A stretch of 64,000 nt of DNA from Thaumasiovibrio subtropicus (GTDB lineage: Bacteria; Pseudomonadota; Gammaproteobacteria; Enterobacterales; Vibrionaceae). This document shows, piece by piece, positions 37,478 through 45,408 of this stretch (the first letter of the stretch is position 1; every line of letters begins with the position of its first letter). The notes under the pieces are model-generated. The model did not search any database and was not told the DNA's origin. It saw only the letters and a program-made list of their open reading frames with translations. Both the position numbers and the translations under genes were made by a program. The stretch lies in the NCBI RefSeq assembly GCF_019703835.1, contig NZ_AP023055.1:1488001-1552000 (forward strand), given 5' to 3'.

Positions 37478-39337
37478 TTAGTCAAAAACCACCTCAACAT
37501 CGAGCTGATTACTTTCACTATTCTGATCTTGCATTGGGGTAACCTTTTCATCCCAATAGAACTCGATAAAAGGAAAAGGCAAATTAATCGCTTGTATATG
37601 ATAGAAAGCATTGTTCTTTTGCTTGCTGTAATGATATTCACGCAGTGCTTTGGTAGTCACAAACAAGTTGTTACGTACATCTTTGAGAAACAGAGCGGCA
37701 TGAGACTGGAAAAAGGCAGTAAGGTCAAAGACCCAATACTCCCCACCCTCTTCTGACATTGCTTGCAAGCTACGATCGTAAATCGTGTAGTCAGTCAGAT
37801 GCTCTTGTTTGGTGCGTCCTTCATCACCATAAGAGACCATGGTATTTCTGAGCAACATCAAGTAGACGGCATTGTTAACCGGATCTTTACTATTCAAAGC
37901 CAGTGCATCTTTGCGCACGTGTAGACAAACTTTCTTACTGATATTCAAGTTCGCTAGGTCGTTAACCGTATTGAGTACCGGACTCACTAACGCATATCGC
38001 ATCCCATCAACCGACAGATAAAAAAGCTGATCGTGATAGACATTTTGCAGCATTTTATCTTCGGCGATTATCGCCGCTAAGTGGTTCTCCGCTTGATACA
38101 GTTCCGGCGTAATGACCTGCTGACGTGTTGGCCGCACCTGGTTTTCCGAAAAACTCTGAATATTGTTTCGAAATTTATAGGCCGTCGCATACTGACTAAT
38201 GTAGTCGGCATCATAAGGGGGATAGCGCTCAGGGTTATCTCGATAGAGTGTTTTTTGCAGCAAACAGGTATAACTTTTAGTCAACAAGGTTTGATGACGA
38301 ACAAATACGCACCCTTGGTTGCAATAAGGCAAATATTCACATTCAAAACACGCCGTATCGGCAACCAGCTGGTTTTCGTTCGCTTCAATGACGAGAGAGC
38401 CGTTTGCGATAATGTCTTTTACCGGGGACTCAAAGACATTGCCATAGAAAAAATCGCGCGATGATTGCCCCCGAGGGCAAGCATAAACATCCCCATTTTC
38501 TTGCAGCATGAAAAACTTGTCGCCGCAGTTTACTGCACTACAACAGTATTCTGGCGTAAACTCTTTAAACCAATGGGTGTTTAAGCCAGCTTCTAACTCT
38601 GTGCCCACAAACGCTTCTTTTATTCGATGATAAAATCGCACCTGCTCTTGCTGCGTTAGCATTTCAGGTACGTCGATAGGAAACTTTTCTTGATTCTTCA
38701 CACTATCAAACGAAAACATCACATTAAACTTCGTCATATCTAATCCGATATCACGATGAATAAACCAGATATCGTCAATAAACTGATCAATATGCGCCAT
38801 ATGTGCTTTAGTCACGACGCAAGATATCTTTCTATTATGTGGATACTTAGCGAGCAGCTTGAGATTGGCTAACGTTTTGTCTAACGTCGAACGGCCCTTT
38901 TTGTCTGTCCGATATTGCGCATGCAGTGACAATGGCAAATCAACACTGCCACTGATCGATACTTTATACGCTTCGCAAATATCTTGAATCCGATCAAAGT
39001 TATAAAGGTTCGTTTTAATATGAAGAGGATTAACCGCGAACCCGGCTTGATGAATACGTTCGCGATGCACAGCATAGTAATGAGAGCAATACCTAAAGAG
39101 CGCTTCTAGTTGCGGCTTCGGGATCGCAGTTGGCTCACCACCATGCAATGAGATGTTAAACGGAACAATATCGGCTTCTAGCAGTTTCCCTACCGTATAA
39201 CGCAGCGTTTCACTCAAATCTTTCGTTTGCGGCGTGCCATTTGTTCCGTCCCCCAAATAACAGTACTGACACCCCATGTTGCAATAGTTTGTTGGCGCAT
39301 AAAGCAAGTGAATGAATTTCGAATCATGACTATTCAT
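37478..39337 (-). CDS. Radical SAM/SPASM peptide-modifying-type enzyme with an extra C-terminal domain
   Basis: 619 residues from ATG 39337; a TTG three codons earlier directly follows the upstream stop. The radical SAM motif CNMGCQYC (Cys near 19, 23 and 26) is followed by ISLHGGEPTAIP. The SPASM region spans about 265-360 with the pattern C-C-x4-C...C...CFEC...CNQGC...C. It differs from the anSME at 27689 by being about 190 residues longer, with a C-terminal region (about 385-619) that I do not recognise. SPASM enzymes of this kind usually modify a small protein encoded nearby. The candidate here is the poly-Asn protein two genes upstream. Modification chemistry is unknown. Confidence 0.85.
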   Translation of the reverse strand: MNSHDSKFIHLLYAPTNYCNMGCQYCYLGDGTNGTPQTKDLSETLRYTVGKLLEADIVPFNISLHGGEPTAIPKPQLEALFRYCSHYYAVHRERIHQAGFAVNPLHIKTNLYNFDRIQDICEAYKVSISGSVDLPLSLHAQYRTDKKGRSTLDKTLANLKLLAKYPHNRKISCVVTKAHMAHIDQFIDDIWFIHRDIGLDMTKFNVMFSFDSVKNQEKFPIDVPEMLTQQEQVRFYHRIKEAFVGTELEAGLNTHWFKEFTPEYCCSAVNCGDKFFMLQENGDVYACPRGQSSRDFFYGNVFESPVKDIIANGSLVIEANENQLVADTACFECEYLPYCNQGCVFVRHQTLLTKSYTCLLQKTLYRDNPERYPPYDADYISQYATAYKFRNNIQSFSENQVRPTRQQVITPELYQAENHLAAIIAEDKMLQNVYHDQLFYLSVDGMRYALVSPVLNTVNDLANLNISKKVCLHVRKDALALNSKDPVNNAVYLMLLRNTMVSYGDEGRTKQEHLTDYTIYDRSLQAMSEEGGEYWVFDLTAFFQSHAALFLKDVRNNLFVTTKALREYHYSKQKNNAFYHIQAINLPFPFIEFYWDEKVTPMQDQNSESNQLDVEVVFD

Positions 39338-39346
39338 TGCGCACAA

Positions 39347-40078
39347 TTACCTAAAGAAACCGGAAACAAGTACCTGAACAATCAGTGTGACAGGAAGAAT
39401 CAAGATCATTCTCGTCTGTAAGCTATTTTTAGCCGCGGCAATGCCATCAGTGACCTTGGAAAGCCCGCTAAGCGACGCAAAATATAGACCGGGATCATTC
39501 GCCTTATAGCCAATCGTAATGCAGTTGCTGTTTTTAGCGACAACGTGTCCCCACACAGACACGGGCATATCCGGGGTCAGGTAGTACTCCACAACCTCGT
39601 AGCTCGTATATTTAGACTGTGCCAAGTGTGTTTGCTCTTTTAACGGAAACCGTTTGCTGGTAAAGGTCTCGGTCAAGAGATCCACCACACCACATGAAGC
39701 CTTCGGTGAGGCGATAAAAACGGTTTGCTGATCGTCTGAAAGCAAAACGGGGGTCGGTTCTGACTCTTCTTTTATGATCACTGGTGCATGATCCATATAG
39801 CCTTTTTGCGGGGCCGGGCGCTTAGACCTAAACAGCGCTTTCACATGCATTCGCCAATACAGGGAGTCTACTTGACCATAAGGTGAGGTCGAGACCTTAC
39901 CGGAAGGCACACCCTCAAAACGCACGTAGTCACCTTCTTGCGCCTCTTCAGACAAAGGCTCAGCCTCTTCGAGCACCGATAGGGTTTTTCGCCTTTCTGA
40001 TAAGGTATTCATGCTGCTAAAGATCATACATAGCATGATGATAAACACGATAATTCCCGGAACAAATTCTATAGACAC
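39347..40078 (-). CDS. GIDE-like membrane protein
   Basis: 243 residues starting with GTG at 40078 (AAGGAAGGG upstream). An N-terminal membrane helix (FVPGIIVFIIMLCMIFSSMN) and a C-terminal helix (MILILPVTLIVQVLVSGFF) flank a domain with EGDYVRFEGVPSG, SLYWRMHVKALF and VSVWGHVVAKN-SNCITIG. This resembles the BAM/GIDE domain of the membrane-embedded MULAN-type proteins, without a RING finger. Bacterial GIDE-like proteins have no settled function. It lies between the poly-Asn protein gene and the radical SAM gene, with 16-bp and 9-bp gaps, so the three are one operon. Confidence 0.6.
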   Translation of the reverse strand: MSIEFVPGIIVFIIMLCMIFSSMNTLSERRKTLSVLEEAEPLSEEAQEGDYVRFEGVPSGKVSTSPYGQVDSLYWRMHVKALFRSKRPAPQKGYMDHAPVIIKEESEPTPVLLSDDQQTVFIASPKASCGVVDLLTETFTSKRFPLKEQTHLAQSKYTSYEVVEYYLTPDMPVSVWGHVVAKNSNCITIGYKANDPGLYFASLSGLSKVTDGIAAAKNSLQTRMILILPVTLIVQVLVSGFFR

Positions 40079-40094
40079 GATCTGCTACCCTTCC

Positions 40095-40529
40095 TTAGCC
40101 ATTATTATTGTTGTTGTTATTATTATTGTTGTTATTGTTATTATTGTTGTTCGTCATTAACTCTAACCCTGCTAGCGTTACACCGGCAGCGGCTATTCCA
40201 GCGACACCATTACTCGCGGCTTCACCGATGTAATATTCTGGTTCAATACGGCTTATTTTTTCACCGTCAAAAGTAAACATGACTTGATGATTTTCAGCAT
40301 TTAAGCAAGGGATGGTTTCTTTCACAGCATTATTCTCAAAGAAGTAGACAATGGCTCCTTTGACTAAGACATGCCGTTGCTGAATGTTTTCACTAAAAAA
40401 ACGACTCAGTTTGGGTAGTAACGTCACGTTGTACTTTGTCAGCTCTGCACGCGACAAAAAAGTTTCAATTGTTGCTCTATCGACACTCATTAGGCTTTTC
40501 CATATCATTTTTGAGGCTATTTTATTCAT
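40095..40529 (-). CDS. Small protein ending in a 17-Asn tract, candidate radical SAM substrate
   Basis: About 144 residues if started at ATG 40529; alternatives are ATG 40604 (169 residues) and ATG 40490, which has the best ribosome-binding site (GGAAAAG). Layout: a mixed, partly basic N-terminal region, a Gly/Ala-rich hydrophobic segment (GEAASNGVAGIAAAGVTLAG), then LELMT followed by 17 Asn and a final Gly. I recognise no domain. A leader-like globular part with a low-complexity C-terminal tail, next to a SPASM enzyme, is the layout of a RiPP-type precursor. It could also be a membrane-associated structural protein with a spacer tail. Confidence 0.65.
   Translation of the reverse strand: MNKIASKMIWKSLMSVDRATIETFLSRAELTKYNVTLLPKLSRFFSENIQQRHVLVKGAIVYFFENNAVKETIPCLNAENHQVMFTFDGEKISRIEPEYYIGEAASNGVAGIAAAGVTLAGLELMTNNNNNNNNNNNNNNNNNG
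40098..40151 (-). repeat. Asn codon tract (17 codons plus Gly)
   Basis: The tract is a mix of 9 AAT and 8 AAC codons in irregular order, with the Gly codon and TAA stop right after it. A pure trinucleotide slippage repeat would be uniform, so the mixture suggests selection on the amino acid. The tract is still a likely place for length change. Confidence 0.85.
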
Positions 40530-40717
40530 TCCGACTTCTGCTATTTGTGAAGCAGCTCCAGATGATGAAAATAGCAAGCCCTTACAGTGACTTACTCTGC
40601 GCATTCATTAGAAAGGCGCATCCCATTGCGGCATTGAAAAAGCGGTTACGCGTCTTTGGTTTAAATCTCGAAGATAGGGTTCATTGAGGCTCACTTAAGT
40701 AAGCGCCCCGGCATGTC

Positions 40718-40742
40718 AATGCCGACATTGCGTCGGCATTGT
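40718..40742 (-). terminator. Hairpin after the amidohydrolase gene
   Basis: The stem CAATGCCGA / TCGGCATTG has a 7-base loop, 30 bp beyond the amidohydrolase stop. There is no clear T run, so it may be a weak or factor-dependent terminator. Confidence 0.45.
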
Positions 40743-40771
40743 TGGAGTAAAGTGACTTACAATCTTATCCG

Positions 40772-42439
40772 CTATTGCGCATCAAAAACGATCTCGCCTG
40801 CCAATACTGTCATTAATACTTCTGTTTCAGGCACTTGCTTGAGGGGAAGCTTGGTGATGTCATCACTCAACACCACCATGTCGGCAAACTTCCCTACGGT
40901 TAACGAACCTGTGATCTCGTCGATCCCTAAGCTTTTGGCCGCATTGATAGTGTACGCCTTAATCGCTTCATCAATGTTGGGTAAGCCTTTCGTTTTCAGC
41001 TCCACACTCGCGGCAATGCCGAGTAACGGATTAAGCTCCAACACATTCCAATCACTGCTCAAGGTGACATTTGTGCCTACCTTAAACATCTCATGCAAGT
41101 TCACCATGGTGCGCGCGCGTCGAGCACCTATTAACAACTCCGCCCATTCGTGGTTACGGTCGGTGACATAGTGAGGGCTAACTTGGAAATCAGCACTGAC
41201 ACCAAGCTGCGCAAACCGAGGGACATCGAGCTTGTTAACCAACTCGACATGAGTCAAGGTGTAATCCAATTCAGACCCCGCGCGGCGAGCCGCTGAGATC
41301 GCCGTCAATGATTCGCGTACCGCGCCATCGCCAATCGCGTGAATATGCGCGCCATAACCCAACGGCATGAGTGCTTTTAACCACGTCTCCATCGCTGCCT
41401 GGCTAATATAGTTAATCCCATAGAGGTCATCCTCTAGATACGTCTCCATATAAGGCGCTAACAGCTTGGCAGTACTGTTGATAATAATGCCATCACTGTA
41501 CATCTTCACTTGATCAACACGCAGCAGGCGATCAGGATCCGCAGAGTAAGCGGTGGTGAGAAACCGAAGCTGCTCGTTCATTGGCAGATCTGGGTAGATC
41601 CACGGTCGCAAAGCAACACGCGCGGTGAGATCGCCATTTTTTTCCGCCGCTTGCCAGACATCAAACCAACCACGCCGCCAGTACATGCGGCCATCACCTA
41701 TCGTCGTAATCCCGTTTGCGGCAACGTCTTCCAGCCCCATCATCAAACCGTTGTAGCTGCGGTTAAACTTGTCACTACTGCTATTCCACGCCAGTTCAAG
41801 CAACTCATCGCCAGCATTGTCGAGCAAAATACCGCTGAACTCGCCATTGTCCATATAGAGCAAACGACCACCAACAGGCACTGGCATATCAGAGGTTACA
41901 CCACCTGCACGCAGCGCCAACGAGTTGGCCCAGACGGAATGGGAAGTCTCCTCCATGATCACCGCAGGTTGATGAGGAAACACTTTGTCCAACACCTCTA
42001 GCGGCGAAACTCGCCCCATCGCGTCTAACAAGGCATTAATGGAGAACCCATAACCAATCACCCATTCATGATCAGACACCTCATCACGGCACGCTACCAG
42101 CTCATCAACATGGTCTTTTAATGTGCCGCCGGGATTTAAGATGCATTCGCTTCCAATGTCTCCGCGCGCCTCAAAAACATGATTGTGATTATCGATGAAC
42201 CCGGGCAACACGAAAGCCCCGCCTAAATCGATCACTTCACTGTTTTCCGTTTTATAAGTCAGGGCATCCGCGTTTGAAACGAAGGCTTTAAATTTGCCCT
42301 CTTCAATAACGATCGCTTGCGCATCGGCATGACTGTAAATATCAGCATTGATGTAAAGCGTCGTCGCCGCCAAGGCGCTACTCGACAGCAGTGACATTGG
42401 CAATAACGCCAACGACATGAAGGAATTTTTAAACACCAC
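40772..42439 (-). CDS. Secreted amidohydrolase (YtcJ-like, PF07969)
   Basis: 555 residues with a signal peptide (FMSLALLPMSLLSSSALAA). Metal-binding DNHNHVFE (about 83-90), HAIGDGAVRESL (about 365-376) and the C-terminal Asp region (TLSSDWNVLELNPLLGIA) mark the amidohydrolase TIM barrel. Homologues are often annotated as exoenzyme regulatory protein AepA-like or N-substituted formamide deformylase-like; substrates are not known. Export to the periplasm is somewhat unusual for the superfamily but common in this branch. No functional link to its neighbours is visible. Confidence 0.85.
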   Translation of the reverse strand: MVFKNSFMSLALLPMSLLSSSALAATTLYINADIYSHADAQAIVIEEGKFKAFVSNADALTYKTENSEVIDLGGAFVLPGFIDNHNHVFEARGDIGSECILNPGGTLKDHVDELVACRDEVSDHEWVIGYGFSINALLDAMGRVSPLEVLDKVFPHQPAVIMEETSHSVWANSLALRAGGVTSDMPVPVGGRLLYMDNGEFSGILLDNAGDELLELAWNSSSDKFNRSYNGLMMGLEDVAANGITTIGDGRMYWRRGWFDVWQAAEKNGDLTARVALRPWIYPDLPMNEQLRFLTTAYSADPDRLLRVDQVKMYSDGIIINSTAKLLAPYMETYLEDDLYGINYISQAAMETWLKALMPLGYGAHIHAIGDGAVRESLTAISAARRAGSELDYTLTHVELVNKLDVPRFAQLGVSADFQVSPHYVTDRNHEWAELLIGARRARTMVNLHEMFKVGTNVTLSSDWNVLELNPLLGIAASVELKTKGLPNIDEAIKAYTINAAKSLGIDEITGSLTVGKFADMVVLSDDITKLPLKQVPETEVLMTVLAGEIVFDAQ

Positions 42440-42605
42440 AACATTCCCAATAAGAATAATTAACAGGATTAGTATAGCGTTATTAATCGTTTTATCATCG
42501 AGATAAGTGTCAAGTTACTGAAACTTAGCAAGATTGAATAGGCCATCTCTACCGTTCAACCAACAGGCCGAGATATTCTTGCTGGAGACATTTTTTGAGG
42601 TGCAT

Positions 42606-42654
42606 TGCGCATAGACACTCTATGATTAGTGCCTATGTAGAGTGTCTATACGCA
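42606..42654. other. Long hairpin in the intergenic region
   Basis: TGCGCATAGACACTCTA pairs with TAGAGTGTCTATACGCA: 17 bp with one mismatch and a 15-base loop. It lies 15 bp beyond the stop of the ABC permease gene on the minus strand. No T run follows, so it could stabilise the 3' end or be a protein-binding site. Confidence 0.5.
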
Positions 42655-42668
42655 GTTTTGAGGAGGCG

Positions 42669-43493
42669 TTAGGCTTCGGACGTTTGCCGATATTGAGGAC
42701 GGAAGAAAAACTGTAAAAAAGGAAAAAACACCAGCCCACTGATGAACAATGTAATCACCATCGCTGCCCCACTCGGTAAATCCCACAAGGTTGAGACCAC
42801 AATGCCGGACAAGATACCTACGACACCAATGACTAAACTGGCGATCAGCGCGGTTTTAGGTGCTAACATCACGGTAAACAAAGTCGGTACGACAAGCAGC
42901 GCAAATTCAAGATAGACCCCAGTCAACTTGACCGTAACGGGCATTAAAATCGCAAACACCGCATAAAACGCTCGCCCAGACATCAGTTGCGGCTTCATGG
43001 CGATTAATGTCAGCATCACCACAGTGACCCCACCAATCAAGGCAACATCGTCCCACGTCGCCCACAGCAATTGACCGTTGAGAATGCGCTGAATGAACTC
43101 GGCACCATGGGGATCTTTACTGACAACGATGACCGCCAATGAAGCAGACACCGCAAACAAGCAGCCAATCAGCGGCTCAAGTAAGTGGCGAATCTTGTCT
43201 TCTAGCAACGCGATGACACCACAAAAGCCCAAGGACAAGATCCACGGACCAAGCATTTCTCCGAACACACTTTCGTGTAGCCAAGGCACATTGATAAACC
43301 AGTATTGACTCACCGCCGCCCCAAGCGCCGCGACCTGAGCCACCGCCAGATCGATAAAAATTACCTGTCGCTTCAGTACTTGATGACCAAGCACGACATT
43401 CCCCACCAAAGCGATCAACCCACACAGCACAGCCGGCCATAACCAACTGTATTCATTCATCAATGCCAACACGACAACGTATACCTCTAACAC
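42669..43493 (-). CDS. ABC-3 family metal-ion transporter permease (ZnuB-like)
   Basis: 274 residues with GTG 43493, or 263 from ATG 43460. It has seven or eight hydrophobic helices and the ABC-3 pattern (LVGNVVLGHQVLKRQVIFID, then LAVAQVAALGAA). Relatives move Zn2+ or Mn2+ with a SitA/ZnuA binding protein and an ATPase. Neither partner is encoded next to it; the gene stands alone between the amidohydrolase and the repeat/IS block. The partners could lie elsewhere or have been lost. Confidence 0.82.
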   Translation of the reverse strand: MLEVYVVVLALMNEYSWLWPAVLCGLIALVGNVVLGHQVLKRQVIFIDLAVAQVAALGAAVSQYWFINVPWLHESVFGEMLGPWILSLGFCGVIALLEDKIRHLLEPLIGCLFAVSASLAVIVVSKDPHGAEFIQRILNGQLLWATWDDVALIGGVTVVMLTLIAMKPQLMSGRAFYAVFAILMPVTVKLTGVYLEFALLVVPTLFTVMLAPKTALIASLVIGVVGILSGIVVSTLWDLPSGAAMVITLFISGLVFFPFLQFFFRPQYRQTSEA

Positions 43494-43635
43494 CTACGTA
43501 AACTGAAACCGCACAGTCTCATCAACATGCGCATTGTTATAACATCACACATTATACCCGGTTAGTGCTCAGCATTGATATTGAAAGGTGACATTCCATT
43601 TCAATTTGGCCAGTCGAAGTTGGAAATCTGCTTTA

Positions 43636-43912
43636 TATACTCAAACCACCTCAAGATGCAGGATTCAGAAGCGGCCTAGCGCGTCGAAGTCAAGGTAAAG
43701 ATACCAAGGCAAAGGTGTGAGGGAATGGCTTCCCCTTTTCAAACACCTTTAACGCAGAAATCGGGGCGCTAGTCGCTTCCCGAAGGGCGAGTTTTCTAGG
43801 CTCGCCACCGTCGTTACTGTTTTTTGATTTAGTCCACTAGATCTTCAAAACAGTGTCTTGTTGACAAGCCTAGAAACTCTCGCTGAACAAGCATCTTGAG
43901 GTGGTTTGATGT
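43636..43912. repeat. MITE-like element with inverted ends; full copy of the dispersed repeat
   Basis: Left end CTCAAACCACCTCAAGATGC and right end GCATCTTGAGGTGGTTTGAT form a 19-bp perfect inverted repeat about 275 bp apart. The left 90 bp match the shorter copies at 609 and 13887. No open reading frame is inside. Size, inverted ends and a non-coding interior fit a miniature inverted-repeat element. Its right end touches the left end of the IS element. Confidence 0.65.
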
Positions 43913-43995
43913 AATGGTCTTCCCTCGCACTAATCGGCATCGCAATGTGCCAAGATAGCGTTGATAAATCGCCTATCTAAAAACGAGGGAAGACC

Positions 43996-45021
43996 ATGAA
44001 TAAGTGTAAAACCATTGGTATCGATTTAGCAAAGAATACTTTTTACTTCATCATGTTGGACAAACAGGGTAAGCAAGTTGAGAGAAAGAAATTAAATCGA
44101 CAACAGCTCATTGGCTATCTCTCGAAGCTAGAGACTTGTGTCATTGCGATGGAAGCATGCGGTACAGCGCATTACTGGGGACGAAAAATAGGCCAGCTAG
44201 GGCACTCTGTTGTATTACTTCCCGCTCAGCATGTGAAAGGCTATTTACGAGGCCAAAAGAATGACTATAACGATGCAAAGGCCATCGCAGAAGCGTGTCA
44301 GCACGGTGCGATTCGCCCCGTTGCGGTCAAATCCCTAGCGCAGCAAGACGACCAAACTTTTTTGCTCATGCGTCAACACGTGAGTAGTGACAGAAAGCGC
44401 TTAATCAATCATGTGAGAGGGTTGCTGGCGGAGTATGGGGTAGTGCTGGCGAGAGGAAGTCAGGTATTGCGTAAATCGCTGCCTTTTATTCTAGAAGATG
44501 TTGAGAACGGCTTAACCGACGAATTTCGAGCGCTTTTATTCAGGCAATACACACAACTCGAAAGGCTTGACGAAGAGCTACAGTGGTACGACGAAAGGTT
44601 GGCCGAAAAAGTGAAGCAAAAAGACGTTTGTCAGCGTTTGATAAAAGTGCCAGGTATTGGTCCCGTGGTGAGTTTTTCCTTAAGAGCCTGGATGGGAAGT
44701 GGTGAGCAATTTAAACGAGGGCGTGATGCGTCAGCAGCCTTAGGTTTAGTGCCCAAGCAATTTAGCACGGGAGGTCGAGAGGTATTGCTTGGCATTACAA
44801 AGCGAGGGAATCAGCAGTTAAGGTCATTCGTGGTTCATGGTGCAAGAGCGGTTGTGAGTCGAGCCGATGGCAAAACAGACAGGCTTAGTCAATGGATATT
44901 GCGGCTGGTTGAAAGGCGAGGTTTTAACAAGGCTGTGGTGGCGCTGGCGAATAAGATAATCCGTATCGCGTGGGTCATTATCTGTCGAGGAGAAAGCTAT
45001 AAAGCGCCAGCGGCGGTTTAA
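43996..45021 (+). CDS. IS110-family transposase (DEDD type)
   Basis: 341 residues, full length. The N-terminal RuvC-like DEDD domain has IGIDLAKNTFYF, IAMEACGTAHYW and NDYNDAKAIAEAC as acidic-residue motifs. The C-terminal Tnp_20 domain has KVPGIGPVVSFSL and GLVPKQFSTGGREV, which includes the Ser that matches the catalytic Ser region of IS110 enzymes. Known IS110 recombinases use a bridge RNA encoded in the element's own non-coding end to pair donor and target. Nothing suggests that it is broken. Confidence 0.94.
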   Translation: MNKCKTIGIDLAKNTFYFIMLDKQGKQVERKKLNRQQLIGYLSKLETCVIAMEACGTAHYWGRKIGQLGHSVVLLPAQHVKGYLRGQKNDYNDAKAIAEACQHGAIRPVAVKSLAQQDDQTFLLMRQHVSSDRKRLINHVRGLLAEYGVVLARGSQVLRKSLPFILEDVENGLTDEFRALLFRQYTQLERLDEELQWYDERLAEKVKQKDVCQRLIKVPGIGPVVSFSLRAWMGSGEQFKRGRDASAALGLVPKQFSTGGREVLLGITKRGNQQLRSFVVHGARAVVSRADGKTDRLSQWILRLVERRGFNKAVVALANKIIRIAWVIICRGESYKAPAAV

Positions 45022-45274
45022 CAGAAAGATTTAACTAAAGCGTCACACACCAGATATTGCGTAGATAGCAGTTTAGATGAAAAACAGGTAAGACCAGCAT
45101 ATAGGGACCCTGATATACTCAAAGGTTTACCAAAACCGTTAATTTGATAAGGGCTATATGCGCGAAGTGTCATCAAGGCCAGAAGCCACACGAGCTTCAC
45201 GCATAGGCCGGATATATGAAAGCAACCTGTCCCTTTTATCGACATTGGTATCTTGCCAATAGAGGGAAGACCAT
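45022..45274 (+). ncRNA. Candidate bridge-RNA region of the IS element
   Basis: About 250 bp of non-coding sequence between transposase stop and right subterminal repeat. In the IS1111 subgroup the bridge RNA is reported from this side. I did not fold it; the call is by position only. A 75-residue minus-strand open frame here is not convincing as a gene. Confidence 0.35.
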
Positions 45275-45338
45275 ATATGAGTATATACCCGTCATGCTAG
45301 TTCCATTACCTACTAGAACCCCTAATCACAAAACGAAA

Positions 45339-45373
45339 AAACCCCGCGAGAGCAATGCACTCTCGCGGGGTTT
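45339..45373 (-). terminator. Strong terminator after the DehR-like gene
   Basis: A 14-bp perfect stem AAACCCCGCGAGAG / CTCTCGCGGGGTTT with a 7-base loop. In the minus direction a T6 run follows. Confidence 0.93.
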
Positions 45374-45408
45374 AAACTGGCTAGCAATACGCTAGTGCGT
45401 TATATGAC

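Larger units (their letters stand above)
43914..45274 (+). mobile_element. IS110/IS1111-type insertion sequence
   Basis: It carries one intact transposase gene (43996-45021). ATGGTCTTCCCTCG (43914-43927) and its inverse AGAGGGAAGACCAT (45261-45274) act as left and right subterminal inverted repeats, which suggests the IS1111 subgroup. The true ends may lie several bases outside. No target duplication is expected or seen. A third copy, CGAGGGAAGACCAT at 43984-43997, spans the transposase ribosome-binding site and start codon. Confidence 0.75.

Noticed and set aside
45018..45245. 75-residue open frame on the minus strand in the IS right end
   Set aside because: No ribosome-binding site or recognisable protein features; it lies in the presumed bridge-RNA region.
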